A stretch of DNA of 19,897 bases from JAWXCE01 sp034440495 (lineage in GTDB: Bacteria > Pseudomonadota > Alphaproteobacteria > Rhizobiales > Rhodomicrobiaceae): positions 1 to 19,897 of the forward strand of contig JAWXCE010000009.1 in NCBI GenBank assembly GCA_034440495.1. Reading direction: 5' to 3'. Of the stretch, positions 15,481 to 19,897 are shown piece after piece. Position 1 is the stretch's first letter. Each line of letters opens with the position of its first letter. The notes beneath the pieces are model-generated. The model was not told where the DNA came from. It saw nothing but the letters and a program-made list of their open reading frames with translations, and made no database searches. The position numbers were made by a program, and so were the translations under genes.

Positions 15481-15567
15481 GCTCTCCCCGCTTAATGCTA
15501 CAGCGCCTTATGGCCGGCCCTTGCCCAGCCATCCAAACGAATCTCAAACACTGCCTTGAAGAATGTA

Positions 15568-15665
15568 TCACCGGCTCAAGGCCGGTGATGAAGGAGTACG
15601 GAAAGCAGCGAAGCCTTCGTGTCATCCAGCATCATGGATTGCTTCGCTACAACTCGCAATGACGA
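15568..15665. repeat. Dispersed-type repeat with hairpin inside the TRAP operon
   Basis: A perfect 8-bp hairpin, TCACCGGC-TCAAG-GCCGGTGA, lies at 15568-15588. It is followed by the block GGATTGCTTCGCTACAACTC and GCAATGACG, a phrase very common in intergenic repeats of proteobacterial genomes. The unit fills most of the 206-bp gap between dctP and dctQ. It has no poly-T tail, so it is probably not a strong terminator. It may lower permease expression relative to the binding protein by stopping or protecting the dctP message. Confidence 0.65.
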
Positions 15666-15686
15666 CATCCAAGCTGGAAACCACCC

Positions 15687-16226
15687 ATGCAGACACTTCT
15701 CCGATTTACCCAAGGCGTCGATTGGCTGACCGAGCAAATCGGCCAGGCGCTCAAATGGCTCGTGCTGGCGGCGACGCTGGTGTGCGCTGGCAACGCGCTC
15801 TATCGCTATGGCTTCAGTAACAGCTCCAACGCATGGCTTGAGGTGCAGTGGTACATGTTTGGCGCGATGTTCCTGTTAGGCGCGGGTTATGCGCTGAAGC
15901 ACGAGGAGCATGTGCGCGTGGACATCTTTTTCAGCCGCCTCACACCTCAGCAACAGGCGTGGGTGGATGTGATCGGTGGCGTGGTGTTTCTGATGCCCAT
16001 CGCCGTCCTCATAGCGTGGCTTTCGATTCCGATGGTTATCAATTCCTACAACATTCATGAAATGTCGTCGGATGCGGGGGGCTTGCTGCGCTGGCCAGTT
16101 AAGCTGCTCATTCCTTTAGGGTTCAGCCTGCTGGCGCTTCAGGGAGTATCGGAAATCATCAAGAAACTCGCCATTGCCAGAGGCGTTATTCAGCCCGGCA
16201 AGGCTTATGAGAAGCCGGTGCAATAA
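15687..16226 (+). CDS. dctQ: TRAP transporter small permease (DctQ)
   Basis: This 179-residue inner-membrane protein has the four hydrophobic segments of the DctQ family. The second holds WLEVQWYMFGAMFLLGAGYA, followed by ALKHEEHVRVDIF, a conserved Q-subunit stretch. The last is LLIPLGFSLLALQGVSEIIK. With DctM it forms the sodium-coupled membrane part that receives ligand from the periplasmic receptor. Its TAA overlaps the dctM ATG by one base (TAATG at 16224-16228), so the two are translationally coupled. Confidence 0.92.
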   Translation: MQTLLRFTQGVDWLTEQIGQALKWLVLAATLVCAGNALYRYGFSNSSNAWLEVQWYMFGAMFLLGAGYALKHEEHVRVDIFFSRLTPQQQAWVDVIGGVVFLMPIAVLIAWLSIPMVINSYNIHEMSSDAGGLLRWPVKLLIPLGFSLLALQGVSEIIKKLAIARGVIQPGKAYEKPVQ

Positions 16227-17569
16227 TGGTGCTTCCTTTTGAGTATATGGCGCCGATCATGTTCGCGGCGCTCATCGTTGTGCTTCTCCTCGGCTATCCG
16301 GTCGCGTTTTCCCTCTCTGCCGTAGGGTTGGGATTTGGCGCTCTTGCCATCCAACTCGGCTATTTCGACTTCGCGCTGCTGCAAGCGCTTCCCGACAGGA
16401 TATACGGGATCGCGGGTAATCAGCTTCTGCTTTCCATCCCGTTCTTCACTTTCATGGGCGCGGTGCTGGAGCGCTGTCGCCTCGCCGAAGACCTGCTCGA
16501 CACTATGGGACAACTGTTCGGCCCCGTGCGCGGCGGTCTCGCTTATGCGGTCATTATTGTGGGTGCTCTGCTTGGCGCTGTAACCGGCACTGTCGCCGCC
16601 TCTGTGATTGCGATGGGATTGATCTCGCTGCCGGTGATGCTGCGTTACGGCTACGATCCGAAGGTCGCGACCGGCGTCATTGCGGCGTCTGGCACTATTA
16701 CGCAGATCATACCGCCGTCGCTGGTGCTTATCGTTCTGGCGGACGCCATGGGCAAGTCCGTCGGCGATATGTATGCGGGCGCGTTTATCCCTAGCTTTGT
16801 CCTTATTCTTCTGTTCTGCCTTTACATTTTTGCATTGTCCATTTTTCGACCGGAGCTGGTGCCTGCGCTGCCGATGGAGGTTCGCACCGCCAGCTTCAAC
16901 AAGCTTCTCATCCGCTGCCTCGTGTCCATGGTGCCGACGCTAGCGCTGATTTTCATGGTGCTTGGCACGATCCTCGTTGGCCTCGCCACGCCAACAGAAG
17001 GCGGCGCGATGGGCGCAGTCGGCGCGCTGGGCCTAGCCATCGCCAGCCGACGACTGACATGGAGCCTGCTGAAAGAGTCGATGGACATGACTTTGAAACT
17101 CTCCACCATGGTTATTTTCATCCTGGTGGGATCGACAGTGTTCACACTGGTGTTTCGCGGAGTCGATGGCGATTTATGGGTGGAGGGGCTGCTCTCGAAC
17201 CTGCCCGGCGGCGTTGTCGGCTTCCTGATATTCGTGAACGCCTTCATCTTCTTCCTGGCGTTTTTCCTCGATTATTTCGAGATCGCCTTCATCATCATTC
17301 CGCTCCTTGCGCCCGTTGCCGAAAAGATGGGCATCGACCTGATCTGGTTCGGCGTGCTGATCGGGGTTAACATGCAGACCTCGTTCATGCACCCGCCATT
17401 CGGTTTTGCGCTGTTCTATCTGCGCTCCATCGCGCCGCCTTCGATAAAAAGTTCAGATATTATTCTTGGCTCCATCCCGTGGGTGATTATCATGCTCATT
17501 ATGGTGGCTCTGGTGATAATGTTCCCGCAGATGGTCTCGCTGAGCGTTTCAATTTTCGGACGGTTCTAG
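16226..17569 (+). CDS. dctM: TRAP transporter large permease (DctM)
   Basis: This 447-residue, roughly 12-helix inner-membrane protein is the ion-coupled transport channel of the TRAP system. Recognisable stretches are LLLGYPVAFSLSAVGLGFG near the start, FFTFMGAVLERCRLAEDLLD, GALLGAVTGTVAASVIAMGL, the ATGVIAASGTITQIIPPSLV re-entrant loop, LVGLATPTEGGAMGAVGALG, and NMQTSFMHPPFGFALFYLRS near the end. These match the DctM family in order and length. The gene overlaps dctQ by one base and its stop is only 3 bp from the gamma-glutamyltransferase-family gene, so all probably share a transcript. Confidence 0.93.
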   Translation: MVLPFEYMAPIMFAALIVVLLLGYPVAFSLSAVGLGFGALAIQLGYFDFALLQALPDRIYGIAGNQLLLSIPFFTFMGAVLERCRLAEDLLDTMGQLFGPVRGGLAYAVIIVGALLGAVTGTVAASVIAMGLISLPVMLRYGYDPKVATGVIAASGTITQIIPPSLVLIVLADAMGKSVGDMYAGAFIPSFVLILLFCLYIFALSIFRPELVPALPMEVRTASFNKLLIRCLVSMVPTLALIFMVLGTILVGLATPTEGGAMGAVGALGLAIASRRLTWSLLKESMDMTLKLSTMVIFILVGSTVFTLVFRGVDGDLWVEGLLSNLPGGVVGFLIFVNAFIFFLAFFLDYFEIAFIIIPLLAPVAEKMGIDLIWFGVLIGVNMQTSFMHPPFGFALFYLRSIAPPSIKSSDIILGSIPWVIIMLIMVALVIMFPQMVSLSVSIFGRF

Positions 17570-17572
17570 CCG

Positions 17573-19165
17573 ATGTTACACACCGCAATGGCGACACGGG
17601 GAATGGTGGTCGCGCCGCATCATCTGGCGGCGGAGGCGGGCCTTCGCGTGCTGCGCGACGGCGGCAACGCTATTGAGGCCATGATTGCGGTCGCTTCCAC
17701 CATCGCGGTGGTTTATCCGCACATGAATGCGCTGGGTGGCGATAATTTCTGGCTCGTTAGCGAGGGCGGCAAGCCACCGGTCGGCATCGACGCTTGCGGC
17801 GCGGCGGCGGGACTTGCGACATCTGAATTTTACGCCGCCAATGGCCATGCCGAGGCTATTCCGGCGCGCGGGCCCCTGGCGGCGCTTACCGTCGCTGGCG
17901 TTGTATCCGGCTGGCAGGCCGCTTTGGAGATGAGTACGGGCTGGGGCGGTAAATTGCCCCTCAGCCGCCTGCTGGAGGATGCGACGTTTTACGCTCGTGA
18001 GGGTTTCCCCGTTACCCGCACCCAAGCGGTAAATTGCGCCGCTAAAAGGGATGAGCTTGAAGCCTCGCCCGGATTTGTCGCCACGTTTATGCCTGATGGC
18101 GCGCCGCCCGCCATTGGCGCAATATTCAAGAATCCGCGCCTCGGTGACACCCTCCAATACCTTGCCAAAACCGGGCTTGACGACTTTTATCGTGGCGACC
18201 TGGCGCGATCCATCGCCGCCGAACTGGAGGCGACGGGCAGTCCGTTGCGGCTCGCCGACTTCGAGCGCCACCGCGCGCGCGCCGTGTTCCCGCTCACCGT
18301 CCGTGCTGCCTCGGCTAGCGTCTATGGCATGCCGCCGCCTACACAAGGGTTGGCCTCCCTGATGATCCTAGGGCTATACGACCGGCTGCCACGCGCGGAG
18401 GCGGAAAGCTTTGCGCACATCCATGGGCTGATCGAGGCGACAAAGCAGGCCTTCATGGTGCGCGACGCCCATGTCACAGACCCGGATTACATGACGGTCA
18501 ACGCGCAGGATTATCTGCAACCGGCGATGCTGGATAAATTCGCCGCGCGTATCGACATGGACAGCGCGATGCCGTGGCCCAACGTTCTCGATCCGGGCGA
18601 CACGGTGTGGCTCGGCGCGATCGATTCGCAAGGCCGGGCGGTAAGCTTCATCCAGAGCATTTACTGGGAGTTCGGCTCCGGCATCGTATTGCCATCGACC
18701 GGCATCCTGTGGCAGAACCGAGGCACGAGTTTCAACCTCGCCCCAAACAGTCGTAACGAACTCAAGCCGTTCCGCCGGCCCTTCCACACCATCCAGCCCG
18801 CAATGGCCATCTTCGACGATGGCCGTGTCATGCCCTACGGCACGATGGGCGGCGACGGCCAGCCGCAAACCCAAGCCGCTTTGTTCACCCGCTACGCATT
18901 TTACGGCCAGGACTTGCAAACGGCAGTAACAGCGCCACGCTGGCTACTTGGCCGCACATGGGGGGCGCCCGCGATGAACCTGCGGCTAGAAAAGCGTTTC
19001 CCTCCCGACCTGCTGATTCAGCTAAAAAACGCCAACCATGTTATTCAAGTCCTTGGTGATTTTGATGAAGCTTTGGGTCACGCCGGAGCCATTGTCCGAC
19101 ACAATACGGGCTTGATGGAGGGGGCATCTGATCCCCGCAGCGACGGATCGGTTGCTGCGTACTAG
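17573..19165 (+). CDS. Gamma-glutamyltransferase-family N-terminal nucleophile hydrolase
   Basis: The 530-residue protein matches the GGT/YwrD-like family through VVAPHHLAAEAGLRVLRDGG, GGDNFWLV, MPPPTQGLASLMILGLYDRL and TMGGDGQPQTQAALF. The precursor is normally self-cleaved before a threonine. Here the equivalent is Thr344 in LDPGDTVWLGAIDSQG, followed by SFIQSIYWEFGSG in place of the classic GGT pattern. There is no signal peptide, so it is predicted to be cytoplasmic, unlike periplasmic GGT. It hydrolyses or transfers a gamma-glutamyl or similar acyl-amide group; the exact substrate is open. It starts 3 bp after dctM, suggesting that it processes the compound imported by the TRAP system. 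An alternative role is a cephalosporin-acylase-like amidase. Confidence 0.88.
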   Translation: MLHTAMATRGMVVAPHHLAAEAGLRVLRDGGNAIEAMIAVASTIAVVYPHMNALGGDNFWLVSEGGKPPVGIDACGAAAGLATSEFYAANGHAEAIPARGPLAALTVAGVVSGWQAALEMSTGWGGKLPLSRLLEDATFYAREGFPVTRTQAVNCAAKRDELEASPGFVATFMPDGAPPAIGAIFKNPRLGDTLQYLAKTGLDDFYRGDLARSIAAELEATGSPLRLADFERHRARAVFPLTVRAASASVYGMPPPTQGLASLMILGLYDRLPRAEAESFAHIHGLIEATKQAFMVRDAHVTDPDYMTVNAQDYLQPAMLDKFAARIDMDSAMPWPNVLDPGDTVWLGAIDSQGRAVSFIQSIYWEFGSGIVLPSTGILWQNRGTSFNLAPNSRNELKPFRRPFHTIQPAMAIFDDGRVMPYGTMGGDGQPQTQAALFTRYAFYGQDLQTAVTAPRWLLGRTWGAPAMNLRLEKRFPPDLLIQLKNANHVIQVLGDFDEALGHAGAIVRHNTGLMEGASDPRSDGSVAAY

Positions 19166-19378
19166 CATACCGCAGAAGTTCATTGCTTTTTGCGGTTTTA
19201 CAAGACCTGCGATAAAAAGTGTTGCATGGGCGGAATTGCGCATTATTTTCAAGCCTGATGTTACGTTGGAGCAAGTCAGGCAATCCTCGCGCTATGGAGA
19301 GTACGGACTTCAAAGTGCGACCTCTTACTAAGCTATGCCATGCAATAGCTGGGCAGCAAGACAACAGAGGAAACCATC

Positions 19379-19897
19379 ATGCCGCTTTTTAAGCGCGTTG
19401 CCGTTGCCGCAAAACTGCGTTGCATCGTCTTGCTGACCCTTGTGATCGCCTGGGGTTTTGCCGTTGCCGTGCAGGCCGGAGCGGCGGACTATCCGTTCCT
19501 TGGCCCGGCTGGTGCTCCCGCCACCTCATTTCCAAAACCCGATCGTCCCGTGGCGAGCATTATCAGCCCGATCTGGCACAGCGAGAAAGAGCGCGACGCG
19601 GCCCGTGAAACAGAGCAACTCGTCAAGCTTCTTAAGGTCATGCCCGGCATGACCGTCGCCGACATTGGCGCGGGCAGTGGTTTCTCGACGGTGCGGCTGT
19701 CGCCAATTGTCGGGCCAACGGGCCGTGTCATAGCGCAGGACATTACGCCCGCATATCTCAAAGGCTTGGTTAAACGTGTGAACCAGCTCAAGCTCAAAAA
19801 TGTCACCATCAGCCTTGGCGAGCCGCACGATCCGCGACTGCCTGCCGACTCCGCCGATCTGGCGCTGTTGATCCATATGTATCACGAGGTCAGCGAC
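19379..19897 (+). CDS. Secreted class I SAM-dependent methyltransferase (partial, runs off the window)
   Basis: The gene starts at ATG 19379, behind AGAGGA at 19366-19371, and is open to the window edge (173 residues seen). Residues 1 to about 35 form a signal peptide or anchor (RCIVLLTLVIAWGFAVAVQA). The methyltransferase domain starts with FPKPDRPVASIISPIW, then motif I VADIGAGSGFSTVRLSPIVG, which binds SAM, then VIAQDITPAYLKGL and ADLALLIHMYHEVSD near the edge. This matches a group of alphaproteobacterial methyltransferases that carry an export signal, which is unusual because SAM is cytoplasmic. It is preceded by a 213-bp gap after the hydrolase gene and probably has its own promoter. Substrate unknown. 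Confidence 0.88.
   Translation, partial: MPLFKRVAVAAKLRCIVLLTLVIAWGFAVAVQAGAADYPFLGPAGAPATSFPKPDRPVASIISPIWHSEKERDAARETEQLVKLLKVMPGMTVADIGAGSGFSTVRLSPIVGPTGRVIAQDITPAYLKGLVKRVNQLKLKNVTISLGEPHDPRLPADSADLALLIHMYHEVSD

Noticed and set aside
1..19897. CRISPR array
   Set aside because: No regularly spaced repeats; the only tandem repeat is the two-copy 20-bp unit at 4437-4476.

Overview
The window looks like chromosomal DNA of an alphaproteobacterium, probably of the Hyphomicrobiales (Rhizobiales) type. The evidence is high GC, alphaproteobacterial-style trbK-alt/trbL conjugation genes, an alphaproteobacterial-style phage integrase, a nested palindrome of the kind scattered through Hyphomicrobiales genomes (9953-10002), and TRAP transporter genes. 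No rRNA is present, so a finer placement is not supported.

The window has two parts, separated at about 13797 by the 3' part of a tRNA-Lys(UUU) gene (13753-13797). That fragment looks like the right attachment site of an integrated element. Left of it is a heavily decayed genomic island. It holds conjugation remnants (trbK-alt, trbL), a YdeI-family fragment, a probable TetR fragment, phosphonate-type transporter remnants (phnD at about 8570-9136, phnC at about 12811-13160) and a truncated, frameshifted integrase (13150-13408). A 43-bp sequence from upstream of that integrase recurs at the left edge of the window (38/43 identical), suggesting a second related element just outside.

The island also carries mostly intact genes. 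On the minus strand, in transcription order, these are a glutathione-transferase-like protein, a membrane-anchored rhodanese, a radical SAM enzyme (broken by an apparent one-base deletion), a secreted DUF547 protein, a two-domain membrane glycosyltransferase (GT-C plus GT2), a MerA/Lpd-like FAD disulfide reductase and a TVP38/TMEM64 membrane protein. A secreted DUF3179 protein lies on the plus strand. Radical SAM, DUF547 and glycosyltransferase are tightly spaced and look like one operon; the FAD reductase and TVP38 form a second tight pair. Together they suggest an unassigned envelope pathway involving redox chemistry and polyprenyl-linked sugars. This is the best candidate here for an undescribed system, but its product cannot be read from the sequence.

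Right of the tRNA fragment is ordinary-looking chromosome on the plus strand: about 600 bp without a gene, then a TRAP transporter of the 2-oxoacid/lactate-binding type (dctP, dctQ, dctM), followed 3 bp later by a gamma-glutamyltransferase-family hydrolase. The transporter and hydrolase are probably co-transcribed. A SAM-dependent methyltransferase with a signal peptide runs off the right edge.
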